A stretch of DNA of 13,603 nucleotides. It comes from JAPUIN01 sp041580375 (lineage in GTDB: Bacteria; Acidobacteriota; Polarisedimenticolia; Gp22-AA2). The notes beneath the pieces were generated by a model. The model was not told the origin of the DNA. It ran no database searches and was given only the letters and a program-made list of their open reading frames with translations. The number at the start of each line of letters is the position of its first letter. Within the stretch, counting starts at the first letter, position 1. The stretch spans positions 1-13,603 of the forward strand of contig JBFGDZ010000092.1 in assembly GCA_041580375.1 (NCBI GenBank), in the 5' to 3' direction. This document shows, piece by piece, positions 1-7,461 of this stretch. Position numbers and translations under genes: made by a program.

Positions 1-451
1 GATCGTGCACCAGCGCCCGGGCGATGGCGGTCTTCACCCTCTGCCCCTGCGAAAACCCCTCGGTGCGGCGCCCGGCGATGTCGTTCATGTCGAGCGCCGC
101 GATCAGCCCGTCGCAGCGCGCCCGGCAGGTCGGCTCGTCGAGCCCGTGCAGCCCGGCGAAGTACTCCATGTTCTCGCGCGCCGTCAGCCGCTTGTACAGA
201 CCCCGGGCGTCGGGCAGCACGCCCAGGCGCCGCCGCACGGCGACGGTGTCGGTCCCGGAGTCGAGACCGTCCACGAGCACGCGGCCCCGGTCGGGCGTCA
301 TCAGCGTGTAGAGCATCCTCAGCGTCGTCGTCTTGCCCGCTCCGTTCGGGCCGAGCAGACCCGTGATCTCCCCGTCCGCGGCGCGGAACGTCACGCCGTC
401 GACCGCCCGGACGTCGCCGAACGCCTTGTGCAGATCCTCGACTTCGATCAC
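1..451 (-). CDS. ABC transporter ATP-binding protein, NatA-like (3' part beyond window)
   Basis: This is the cytoplasmic ATPase of an ABC-2 type exporter; only the first 150 codons are inside the window. Reading leftwards from GTG at 451, the protein begins MIEVEDLHKAFGDVRAVDG. Walker A is GPNGAGKTT at residues 34-42. The segment after strand three reads LGVLPDARGLYKRLTAREN, where Asp stands near the usual Q-loop glutamine; NatA (sodium/drug export) homologs characteristically have a similar SDARGLY-type sequence. The signature region reads SQGQRVKTAIARALVHD (about residue 133 onward). Walker B and the switch histidine would lie outside the window. The GTG start overlaps the TGA of the upstream hydrolase in a GTGA junction, which implies translational coupling and fixes the start; the ATG eight bases further upstream is out of frame. 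A permease gene probably follows to the left. The substrate cannot be read from this sequence. Confidence 0.93.
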   Translation of the reverse strand, partial: MIEVEDLHKAFGDVRAVDGVTFRAADGEITGLLGPNGAGKTTTLRMLYTLMTPDRGRVLVDGLDSGTDTVAVRRRLGVLPDARGLYKRLTARENMEYFAGLHGLDEPTCRARCDGLIAALDMNDIAGRRTEGFSQGQRVKTAIARALVHD

Positions 452-1908
452 GGTCCCCACCCATTGTGCGTGACGAACGCGGGGACGGGCGGCAGCGCGT
501 CGAGACAGGACGCGTCGAGCGCGGCGGGGTCGAGCCCCTCGATGAACTCCGCCGCGAGACGCGGCATGCAGCCGCGGTTCAGGACGATGTGCCCCTGATT
601 CGGGGCGATCAGGTGGCGCGCCCGGCCGAGCCCCTCGAGCACCCGGTCGCCGTAGGACGGCGGCGTGACCGGATCGAGCTCGCCGGACAGGATCAGCACC
701 GGCCGGTCGCTCTCGAGCGGCGCGTGAAAGTCGTCGGGCAGCGCTCCGCGAGGCCAGATGCCGCACTGGGCCAGGATCGCCTCCACGAATGCGCTCCCGA
801 GAAGGGATCCCTGATCGGCCGGATCGGGACGCAGAAACGGCGCGTCCTCCGCACACATCACCGACAACTGCATCCCGTGCGCGATCTGCTCGCCGAGATC
901 GCCCAGAATCAGCATGCCCTGGGCCACGAGCGCCTGCGGCCTTCCCGCCGCCGCCTCGTGCAGCATCATCGGGAGGAGCGCCGCCGTCTCCGGCTGATAG
1001 GCGAAGATCCGCACGACGATCATGATCAGATCCGACGTCAGCGTCGCGGTCGTCGGCCGGCCGCTCTTCGGATCCGTGAGATCGACCCTCAGCGGGGCGC
1101 GGGCGACCCGGGCGCGCAGGCGATCGAGATCCTCGCGGGGGGACCCGAACGCTTCCCGGCAACGCTCGTTCGCCCTGCAGCGCTCGAAGATCGACTCGAG
1201 CGCCGACTCGAGACTCTTCGCGTGTTCGCTCCCCAGAATCAGATCGCCCGGGACGACGCCGTCCAGGATCACGCTGCGGATTGCGCTCTCGTGGCGCCTC
1301 AGCCAGATCTGCGCCACCCGCGTGCCGTAGGATCCGCCCACGACGTTGACCGTCCCCGCCCCGATCGCCCGGCGCACCGCCTCCAGATCGCGCACGGCAT
1401 CGGTCGTCGTGTAGAAGCGCGGATCGCCCTCCAATCCCGCCAGACAGTCGCGCACGAACGCCTTCTGGGACTCGAGATCGAGCGTCTCCGGAAGCGCTCC
1501 CTCGGGCAGCGGGCAGGCCAGCCGGTTCGATCCGCCCGTGCCGCGTTGATCGACGAGGATGATGTGGCGCTTCTCATTGATGCGGGCGAAGCCCGCCGCG
1601 ATCCCCGGATAGGCCTCGAGGGCCCCCTGCCCGGGGCCGCCGGCGAGAAAGAAGACCGGATCCGGCTTCGGGTCCGGCGCGCGCGACGGCACGAGCCCGA
1701 TCCGCAGGCGGATGCGCCGTCCCTCCGGAGCGTCCGGATTCTCCGGCACCTCCAGGGACGCGCACTCGGCCCGAATCGACCGGGCCGACGCCTCGCCCGG
1801 CAGATCGCAGGGCGTGAACTCGAGTGACCCCAGCGCGCGGGCCCCGGCCGGAGCGGCCGCCAGCGCGGCTGCCAGGATCGCGAAAATCGGGTATTTCATC
1901 GCGTTCAT
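448..1908 (-). CDS. Exported alpha/beta hydrolase, S33 (tripeptidyl/prolyl aminopeptidase-like)
   Basis: This is a secreted or periplasmic serine hydrolase of 486 residues, of the tripeptidyl-aminopeptidase-like type that trims peptides from the N terminus. The start ATG at 1908 opens a signal peptide (MNAMKYPIFAILAAALAAA, then APAGARA); the in-frame ATG at 1899 is equally possible, and a TTG at 1947 is less likely. The oxyanion region reads HIILVDQRGTGGSN. The nucleophile is Ser193 in GGSYGT, the acid is Asp412 in GELDPVTPP, and the histidine is His440 in NQGHIVL, so the triad is complete. The Cys-containing C-terminal segment resembles the TAP C-terminal domain. Length is normal for the family. 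It is the first visible gene of a minus-strand operon with the ABC ATPase. No clear Shine-Dalgarno sequence precedes either ATG, which would fit a leaderless message. Family confidence is high; the peptide substrate is unknown, and esterase activity is an alternative. Confidence 0.93.
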   Translation of the reverse strand: MNAMKYPIFAILAAALAAAPAGARALGSLEFTPCDLPGEASARSIRAECASLEVPENPDAPEGRRIRLRIGLVPSRAPDPKPDPVFFLAGGPGQGALEAYPGIAAGFARINEKRHIILVDQRGTGGSNRLACPLPEGALPETLDLESQKAFVRDCLAGLEGDPRFYTTTDAVRDLEAVRRAIGAGTVNVVGGSYGTRVAQIWLRRHESAIRSVILDGVVPGDLILGSEHAKSLESALESIFERCRANERCREAFGSPREDLDRLRARVARAPLRVDLTDPKSGRPTTATLTSDLIMIVVRIFAYQPETAALLPMMLHEAAAGRPQALVAQGMLILGDLGEQIAHGMQLSVMCAEDAPFLRPDPADQGSLLGSAFVEAILAQCGIWPRGALPDDFHAPLESDRPVLILSGELDPVTPPSYGDRVLEGLGRARHLIAPNQGHIVLNRGCMPRLAAEFIEGLDPAALDASCLDALPPVPAFVTHNGWGP

Positions 1909-1918
1909 CGGAACGCGT

Positions 1919-1947
1919 AGTCTCGCCGAGCGGGCCGGACGCGTCAA
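1919..1947 (-). promoter_or_regulatory. Weak candidate promoter for the S33 hydrolase operon
   Basis: On the minus strand TTGACG (1947-1942, 5 of 6 to the sigma70 -35 box) is followed after 17 bases by GAGACT (1924-1919, 3 of 6 to the -10 box). Transcription would begin near 1911, almost at the ATG at 1908. This agrees with the lack of a Shine-Dalgarno sequence there. The -10 match is poor. Confidence 0.25.
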
Positions 1948-1959
1948 GTCGATTCACAC

Positions 1960-1989
1960 TTGCGCCCGCTTCGTCCTCCCGCTTAGAAT
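1960..1989 (+). promoter_or_regulatory. Candidate sigma70-type promoter for the HtrA cassette
   Basis: TTGCGC (1960-1965) is followed by an 18-base spacer and TAGAAT (1984-1989), 5 of 6 to the consensus -10 box. Transcription would start near 1996. A GGAG Shine-Dalgarno sequence then lies at 2010-2013, seven bases before the GTG at 2021. The in-frame ATG at 1988 overlaps the -10 box, so this promoter argues for the GTG start. The same -10 hexamer and spacer length recur upstream of the FmdB gene. Confidence 0.5.
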
Positions 1990-2020
1990 GATCCAAACCT
2001 CTGTGGCTTGGAGATCTCCG

Positions 2021-3658
2021 GTGCGGTGTGAGCGGCGTGAACGTCGCTATCCGCGGACGCCTGCAGGCTTGGCGCTGGCCTTGGCGCTCATCGTGTGCGG
2101 TCCCTTGGGCCACGACCCCGCGTCTGCGGAGGCGCAGCCCCCGCAACCCGTCGGAGACGACATCGAGGCTCCCCGACATCTCTACTGTCCCGTTTGCGGC
2201 GCCCGCAACCGATCCGGAAGCCGCTTCTGCCTGAAGGACGGCTCGCCGCTGCCGGCGATCATCCCCGCGCTGCGCGCGTCCGGCTTCATCCGATTGCCCG
2301 AGACATATTCACCGGAGGAGATCCAGGAATTCATGGATCGCGTCTCGGAATCGGTGGTGCGTGTCTGGGTCAAGACGACCTCCATCTACAAATACCCGGT
2401 CGTCTTCTACGAGGACGAAGAGGACGAGTACTACGCGAGGGCGATGACGGGAAAAGTCGTGACATCCGACATGAACGCCAGGATGAACGGCTCGGGATTC
2501 GTCGTCAGCGAGGACGGGAAGATCGTCACCAACGCCCACGTCGCGAATCCCGACGGTCTGGAAGCCGATCTCAGCGTCGAGCTGCGCGATGGCCGAACGC
2601 TACCAGCCCGGATCCTCGGCGTGGATCACGCCAGCGATCTCGCGCTGCTCAAGGTCGAGGCCGACTCTCTCACGCCGCTTTCCTGGGGTGATTCGAGGAA
2701 GATCCGGGTCGGTCAGGAGACCTGGGCGATCGGCTATCCGCTCGGGATCGGCATGTCCGTGGCGCGGGGCACCGTCTCGGGCCTCGGCGGCATGCGGATC
2801 GGGATCAACCAGGTCGAGTCCTTCCTGCACTCGGACGCCATCATCGCCCCGGGGAACAGCGGAGGGCCACTCGTGGACGTCCTGGGCAACGTGCTCGGCG
2901 TGATCGACATCAAATTCACACAGTCCAAGGGGCAGGGCTACTCGATCCCGTCGCGAATGGCGCGCCTGGTCATCAGCCGGCTCGAGCGGGACGGCGCCTA
3001 CGAGCGGGGCTTCATCGGACTGCACGTCCGGCCCGTGGACGCCGAAACGATCCGAAAATTTACGCTGAAGCGCGACCGCGGCTCCGTCGTCGAGTCCGTA
3101 CTCCCCGGGTCGCCCGCCGCGCGGGCCGGGTTCAGGCCGGGAGACGTCCTCTACGGCATCAACGGCCGTCTCGCCGAATCGACCTACCTGCTCCAGGAGG
3201 CGGTGTCGAGCGTCGGGCCCGGGAAGGAGATCCGGCTGAGACTCGATCGCGAGGGGGAGACCCTCGTGCGGCCCGTCGTGACCATCGAGCGCCCCATGGC
3301 TCCGCGCATCGATCCGGTCACGCAATTCGAGACCCACACGCGCATCTGGTTCGAGGAGGACAAGCGGAAGCGGGTCATTATCCGGGATCCCAACAGGTCC
3401 CGCCGCGCGCCGGGCCTCTACGCCGGCAGGCTCGTCAAGAGCGTGCTGCCTGCGCAGGACTGGCCGGAGGAGCCGATCACGCTCAACTATTTCAAGACGA
3501 GGGCGAAGCCGATCCCGATCGACAGCCTCGACGATCTGAGAGCGGCCCTGGGGCGCGCTTACCTGGGAGGTCGGATGGCCGCGACCTTCCACATCGACAA
3601 CCCGCATGGACCGATCGTCTCGGTGGCATTCGATGAACTCTGGCCGATCATCCTCTGA
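2021..3658 (+). CDS. HtrA/DegP-like serine protease with N-terminal zinc ribbon and PDZ
   Basis: This is an exported trypsin-like protease of 545 residues, probably acting in periplasmic quality control. After an N-terminal hydrophobic segment (LALALALIVCG, cleavage probably near ASA) comes a zinc ribbon with C56, C59 and C70 and Asp73 in the fourth ligand position (CPVCG, then FCLKDGSPL). The protease domain holds His173 (TNAHV), Asp206 (SDLALLKVE) and Ser280 (GNSGGPL), a complete catalytic triad. An acidic loop (YEDEEDEYY) precedes the domain core. A PDZ domain spans about residues 330-415 (PGSPAARAGFRPGD), and a diverged second PDZ-like region fills the C terminus. The GTG start has GGAG seven bases upstream and a promoter at 1960-1989. 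The open frame continues further upstream, but over the divergent hydrolase gene. It is the first of three related genes and the only one with an intact triad. The zinc ribbon distinguishes it from classical DegP and DegS. Confidence 0.93.
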   Translation: MRCERRERRYPRTPAGLALALALIVCGPLGHDPASAEAQPPQPVGDDIEAPRHLYCPVCGARNRSGSRFCLKDGSPLPAIIPALRASGFIRLPETYSPEEIQEFMDRVSESVVRVWVKTTSIYKYPVVFYEDEEDEYYARAMTGKVVTSDMNARMNGSGFVVSEDGKIVTNAHVANPDGLEADLSVELRDGRTLPARILGVDHASDLALLKVEADSLTPLSWGDSRKIRVGQETWAIGYPLGIGMSVARGTVSGLGGMRIGINQVESFLHSDAIIAPGNSGGPLVDVLGNVLGVIDIKFTQSKGQGYSIPSRMARLVISRLERDGAYERGFIGLHVRPVDAETIRKFTLKRDRGSVVESVLPGSPAARAGFRPGDVLYGINGRLAESTYLLQEAVSSVGPGKEIRLRLDREGETLVRPVVTIERPMAPRIDPVTQFETHTRIWFEEDKRKRVIIRDPNRSRRAPGLYAGRLVKSVLPAQDWPEEPITLNYFKTRAKPIPIDSLDDLRAALGRAYLGGRMAATFHIDNPHGPIVSVAFDELWPIIL

Positions 3659-5207
3659 GCCCCGCCCGACGGCGGGCGCACGCGCAAGGAGCGCGAGTTT
3701 CGCCAACCGCGTCGGTTTCGTTCTGTTAGCGATCTCCCCGGCGTTCGCGACGGTGGACGAGATCCCGCCGCCCCCCGACAATCCGGGAGGCGTCGCGAAG
3801 CCGGCGCCCCGCCCGAGCCCCGCCGGAGCCCGGAAGCTCAGGACATGCCCCCGGTGCGGGTATCTCTGCCAGCAGGACTGGCACTACTGCATCTCCTGCG
3901 GCTGGGATCTGCTGATTCCGGTCGGCAAGGACGAGGGGCGGTTGCTGCGCACCATCGCCGACGCCACGATCGGCGTCACGATTTTCGGGCGCCCGAATCG
4001 GTATTCGACGGCCTTTCCGTTCGGCGACACGGGACTCTATCTGACCAATGCGCGCGCCCTCATCGGCGCCAAGAACCATGGCATTCAGGTTCGGACTTCG
4101 AACAATCGATTCCACGCCGCATCTCTCGTGTCCTACGATCTCCCGTCGGGCGTCGGGCTGATCCGGGCCGAGATTCCCGAACCGCCGGGGATCGACCTCG
4201 CCCCCGAGTCTCCACAGCCGCCGCAGTCCGCGTGGGTCGTCTGCTATCCCATCGTCGTCGAGGACGACATCGTGCGCTACATGCCGGCCTCCCTGCACCG
4301 CGGCCGCCTCACGGCGACCGGACAGTCGGGGGCGTTCTACGTATCGTTCGAAAACCTTCTGCGCACCGATCACGCGATTGAGAACGGCTGCACCGGCGGA
4401 CCTCTCATAGATGCGCGCGGCCGGGTCGCCGGGATGATCCTGGCCAGCCCGGATGACGGCATCACGTATGCCGCTCCTCTTGAAGATCTGCAGCCGATCG
4501 TCACTACGCTCGCGCGCTCCGAGCGTCCGGTGCGGCCCTTCTTCGGACTGGGCCTCGTCGCGCCCGACGAGCGGCGGCGCGCGAAGTTCGGGCTTCAGCC
4601 CGGCGCCGATGGACCGCTCGTCGCATATCTGATCCCAGAATCGCCCGCGGAGACGGCGGGGGTCCGCCCCGGGGACCTCCTGGTGGGGGTCGGCGGAACG
4701 CGCGTCGATACGGTCCGGAGCGCCGGAGAGCGGCTGCTCGCGGCTGCGCCCGACGGTCCTGATGTGGTGCTGACGCTGGCGCGCGACGGGCAGGAGCGGC
4801 AGGTCCGGATGTCGCCGGTGACGAGACCGGAGCGCGTGCTGCTCGATCCCGCGGACGAGATTCAGGAATCGCTCGAAGCGAACCTCGTCGACACCGAATC
4901 CGAGGGGGGATCGCCCCGGGGGCTGAAAATCACCGACCTCGTGCGCGGGGGCCGGGGCGAGAAAGCGCGGTTCAAGGACGGCGACGTGATCGTCTCGATC
5001 GACCGGAAATCGGTGGACAACCTCGAGCATCTCAGCGAGACCATCCGGAAGAAGTTCCCCAAGATTTTCGACGATCGACCCGCGGAGGATCGATTGTTCC
5101 CGTCGTCCTATTTCATCAGAATGGGCGTTAGAACGGCCGAGGACAAGAAGGTGACGAGAAACTACATCAATCTGTTTCCGGACATCCTCGCTCCTCCGGT
5201 CTACTGA
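3633..5207 (+). CDS. HtrA-like pseudoprotease with zinc ribbon and two PDZ regions (triad lost)
   Basis: This exported protein of 524 residues is homologous in layout to its upstream neighbour. A signal peptide (VGFVLLAISPAFA) is followed by a Pro-rich linker and a complete zinc ribbon, C72, C75, C86 and C89. The trypsin fold is recognisable, but the catalytic positions are changed: TNAHV became TNARA (Arg141), SDLAL became SGVGL (Gly173) and GNSGG became GCTGG (Thr254). PDZ 1 carries PESPAETAGVRPGD, and PDZ 2 near the C terminus carries FKDGDVIVSID. Proteolysis is therefore very unlikely; a scaffold, adaptor or substrate-presenting role is inferred. The chosen ATG has GGTGG six bases upstream and overlaps the preceding gene by 26 bases, which suggests coupled translation. 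An ATG at 3606 is possible but lacks a ribosome site. The frame is intact over its whole length and the zinc ligands are kept, so it is not a decayed pseudogene. Confidence 0.9.
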   Translation: MNSGRSSSEPRPTAGARARSASFANRVGFVLLAISPAFATVDEIPPPPDNPGGVAKPAPRPSPAGARKLRTCPRCGYLCQQDWHYCISCGWDLLIPVGKDEGRLLRTIADATIGVTIFGRPNRYSTAFPFGDTGLYLTNARALIGAKNHGIQVRTSNNRFHAASLVSYDLPSGVGLIRAEIPEPPGIDLAPESPQPPQSAWVVCYPIVVEDDIVRYMPASLHRGRLTATGQSGAFYVSFENLLRTDHAIENGCTGGPLIDARGRVAGMILASPDDGITYAAPLEDLQPIVTTLARSERPVRPFFGLGLVAPDERRRAKFGLQPGADGPLVAYLIPESPAETAGVRPGDLLVGVGGTRVDTVRSAGERLLAAAPDGPDVVLTLARDGQERQVRMSPVTRPERVLLDPADEIQESLEANLVDTESEGGSPRGLKITDLVRGGRGEKARFKDGDVIVSIDRKSVDNLEHLSETIRKKFPKIFDDRPAEDRLFPSSYFIRMGVRTAEDKKVTRNYINLFPDILAPPVY

Positions 5208-5222
5208 GGAGGACGAACCGAC

Positions 5223-6716
5223 GTGAGCGCGCGAAATCCCCGGATTCGCGGATGCTACCCGGGAATGGCGATCGCGGCGATCCTCCTGTGCGCCCCCCTG
5301 CTTACCCTTTGGGCCGCCGATGCCGTTTGCCCGAACTGCGAGGCCCCGCTCGAGACGGGCGCCGCGTTCTGCGTGCGCTGCGGCTACAAGCTCGAGACCG
5401 TCGCCGCGCCCGCCCCGGCCGCACCGGACCCGCGGGAGATCGTCGTTCAGGTCGTGACGATCCACGACACCGAATTGACCTCGACCCTCCAGTCGCTGGC
5501 GTTCGAGACGAATCTTCGCGTCGATTCAATCCTCGGGAGCGCCTTTGCCATCGCGCCCGGAGAGTTCGTTACCGAAAGCGGCCTGCTCGTCGGGGCGAAG
5601 GAGGTGATGCTCCGGGATGCCTCGGGCCGGTCCTTTCCGGCCCGGGTTGCCGGCTCGGACGCCATGATCGGCGTCGCGCTGCTGAGAGCCGATCTCCCCG
5701 ATATCAGCGTGCTGGAACTGCGCGAGAACAAGCCGGCGCACGCCGGGGAGCGGCTGACGGCGATCGGATTCCCGGTCGGGCTCCGTTCTGTGGGACAGCC
5801 GATCGCCTCGGCGGGCGTCGTGAGCGGCCTCCACCGCACCGACGCGCGCATTCACCCGATCGAGGACTATTTCCAGACCGACGCCTCGTTGCCTCGCGGC
5901 CTGATCGGCGGCCCGATCCTGGACGCGCGGGGACGCGTGGTCGGGATGAGCACGGGCTTCGTCTGGGGCTCCCGGGTCTACATGGGCCCCCTGAGCGGGA
6001 TCGGCTTTGCGATCCCCGTGGATCTGATCCGGCGATCGATCGACTGGATCCGCTCCGGCTCGGGGTCGCGGGCCTGGCTGGGCGCCTACGCGGCCGCCGC
6101 CTATCCCGAGAGCCGCGATCGTTACGGACTCGCGTCGCGCGTGAGGCTATACGTTGATCACGTATTTCCGGGCAGCCCGGCCGAAGAGGCCGGTCTTCGA
6201 CGAGGGGATGGGCTGCTAAAGGTGCAGGGCCGGGAGGTGACCGACCTGACGAGCGTTCAGCAGGACCTCCTGGGCATCTCACCCGGAGATCCGGTGACGA
6301 TCGAGGTGTCCCGTGGCGAAGAGATCCTCGCCCTGACGGTGGTGGCGTCGATCCGACCGGAACGTCCGCGGCTCAGCGGTCTCGACGCCCTGCGGTTCTA
6401 TGGCGACATTGAGCTCGCGCCGAATGATGACAAGCGTCTCGTCGTCGATTACGTCGCGCCGGGATCCGAGCTGGCCCGGCTCGACGTCGGGCCCGGCGAC
6501 GTGCTGCTGAGCGTCCTGAGCAAGAAAGACTGGACCCATGGCGCCAGGGACAATTCACGCTGGCGCAGGGTCCGCACCGTCGACGACCTGGAAGCCCGCC
6601 TCGAAACGGCCTACTCCGACCTGGACTTCTGCCTGGGACTGCGGTTCCGCGCCCGAGATGGACGCAAGCGCGAGATGCTCCTGTGGCAGGTCCTCACGCC
6701 GACCGCCGCGCTCTGA
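5223..6716 (+). CDS. Second HtrA-like pseudoprotease with zinc ribbon and PDZ (triad lost)
   Basis: This exported protein of 497 residues is the third member of the cassette. A hydrophobic signal (MAIAAILLCAPLLTLWAADA) runs straight into a complete zinc ribbon, C36, C39, C50 and C53 (CPNC, then CVRC). The trypsin-like domain lacks the triad: the His site reads TESG (Gly120), the Asp site IGVAL (Gly150) and the Ser site GLIGGP (Ile228). The glycines around the old oxyanion loop remain. PDZ 1 contains PGSPAEEAGLRRGD; a second PDZ-like region contains PGSELARLDVGPGD and ends near the C terminus. The GTG start lies ten bases after GAGGAGG (5206-5212), which overlaps the stop codon of the previous gene; an internal ATG at 5265 would also leave a signal peptide. 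Sharing the Asp-to-Gly change and the four-Cys ribbon with the middle gene suggests the two dead copies descend from one inactivated ancestor. Function is unknown; a non-catalytic partner of the active protease is the simplest guess. Confidence 0.9.
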   Translation: MSARNPRIRGCYPGMAIAAILLCAPLLTLWAADAVCPNCEAPLETGAAFCVRCGYKLETVAAPAPAAPDPREIVVQVVTIHDTELTSTLQSLAFETNLRVDSILGSAFAIAPGEFVTESGLLVGAKEVMLRDASGRSFPARVAGSDAMIGVALLRADLPDISVLELRENKPAHAGERLTAIGFPVGLRSVGQPIASAGVVSGLHRTDARIHPIEDYFQTDASLPRGLIGGPILDARGRVVGMSTGFVWGSRVYMGPLSGIGFAIPVDLIRRSIDWIRSGSGSRAWLGAYAAAAYPESRDRYGLASRVRLYVDHVFPGSPAEEAGLRRGDGLLKVQGREVTDLTSVQQDLLGISPGDPVTIEVSRGEEILALTVVASIRPERPRLSGLDALRFYGDIELAPNDDKRLVVDYVAPGSELARLDVGPGDVLLSVLSKKDWTHGARDNSRWRRVRTVDDLEARLETAYSDLDFCLGLRFRARDGRKREMLLWQVLTPTAAL

Positions 6717-6741
6717 GCGCGCGCCGCCCCGGATCATCGAA

Positions 6742-6757
6742 ATTGCGTACATTGCGT
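6742..6757 (+). repeat. Short direct repeat upstream of the sigma-factor gene
   Basis: ATTGCGT occurs twice (6742-6748 and 6751-6757), separated by AC, in the 108-base gap before the sigma gene. A 9-base period does not match one helical turn exactly. It could be an operator or part of a promoter, or chance. No convincing pair of sigma70 boxes fits around it; TAAGAT at 6793-6798 is a possible -10 box without a matching -35 box. Confidence 0.3.
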
Positions 6758-6765
6758 GCCACGGG

Positions 6766-6785
6766 CGAAGGATTCCGGGCCTTCG
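6766..6785 (+). repeat. Inverted repeat in sigma-gene leader
   Basis: CGAAGG (6766-6771) and CCTTCG (6780-6785) form a 6-base stem around an 8-base loop. No T-tract follows, so it is not a standard terminator for the HtrA cassette. It may be an operator or leader hairpin. Confidence 0.25.
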
Positions 6786-6824
6786 TCGCCTCTAAGATGA
6801 TGCCGGGAGCGGCGAGGAGGGTGG

Positions 6825-7442
6825 GTGCCGGACACCGCAGGGTCTGACCTGACGCTGGTGAAGCGCCTCCTTCGGGGAGATGAGCCGGCGTTCGAGGAGT
6901 TCTTCCGGTGCTACTTCCCCCGGCTCTATCGATTCGCCCTGGCCCGCCTGGGCCGCGACGAGGATACGGCGGAGGAGATCGTGCAGGCCACTCTATGCCA
7001 CGCCATCACCGTTCTGAAGACCTACCGGGGAGAGGCCGCTCTGTTCACCTGGCTGTGCACGCTGTGCCGACGTGAGATGAGCGCCCACTTCCGGCGGCGG
7101 GCGAGGGAGCCCCTGGCGCAGGAACCGCCGGACGACTCCCCCGGGACGAGGGCGGCCCTCGACTCTCTCGTGGCGGCGCTCGAGGAGGACCCCGAGAGCG
7201 ACCTGCGGCGCAGGGAGATCGCGCGCCTCGTCCAGACCGTGCTCGACTTCCTGCCGGAGACCTACGGCGACGCCCTGGAGTGGAAATACGCCCTGGGGCT
7301 CTCCGTGAACGAGATCGCCGATCGCATGAAACTCAGCCCCAAAGCGGCGGAGTCGCTGCTGACCCGGGCCCGGCAGGCCTTCCGCCGGGAGTTCGAATCC
7401 CTCGACGCCGGCGGCCTCTGGCCGCGCCCGGTGAAAACGTGA
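6825..7442 (+). CDS. ECF-type RNA polymerase sigma factor
   Basis: This is a 205-residue sigma70-family factor with regions 2 and 4 only, which directs RNA polymerase to a special promoter set. Region 2 spans about residues 10-90 (AFEEFFRCYFPRLYRFALAR, then EEIVQATL and WLCTLCRREM). After a charged linker, region 4 runs from about residue 140 (FLPETYGDALEWKYA) through a helix-turn-helix containing GLSVNEIADRMKLSPKAAES and ending RARQAFRREFE. Length is typical of ECF factors. The GTG start lies four bases after GAGGAGG (6814-6820), a strong but close ribosome site. A FecR-like gene follows after 19 bases, so the two are almost certainly co-transcribed and the FecR protein is the likely regulator. 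Four cysteines (29, 58, 78, 81) fall in region 2, two as CTLC. The target promoters are unknown. Confidence 0.93.
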   Translation: MPDTAGSDLTLVKRLLRGDEPAFEEFFRCYFPRLYRFALARLGRDEDTAEEIVQATLCHAITVLKTYRGEAALFTWLCTLCRREMSAHFRRRAREPLAQEPPDDSPGTRAALDSLVAALEEDPESDLRRREIARLVQTVLDFLPETYGDALEWKYALGLSVNEIADRMKLSPKAAESLLTRARQAFRREFESLDAGGLWPRPVKT

Positions 7443-7461
7443 AGATCGGAGCCCGAGACGG

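Noticed and set aside
466..1827. Long plus-strand open frame opposite the S33 hydrolase.
   Set aside because: The translation is Arg/Asp/His-rich with no recognisable motif and lies antisense to a gene with a complete catalytic triad.
1988..1990. ATG as start of the first HtrA-like protein.
   Set aside because: It overlaps the candidate -10 box and has no ribosome site, while the GTG at 2021 has GGAG seven bases upstream and begins a good signal peptide.
2600..5465. Two long minus-strand open frames opposite the HtrA-like genes.
   Set aside because: Their translations are low-complexity charged sequence typical of antisense frames in GC-rich genes, with no domains.
3633..6716. The two triad-less HtrA-like genes as decaying pseudogenes.
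   Set aside because: Both have full-length frames, signal peptides, all four zinc-ribbon cysteines, PDZ motifs and ribosome sites, which argues for maintained function without catalysis.
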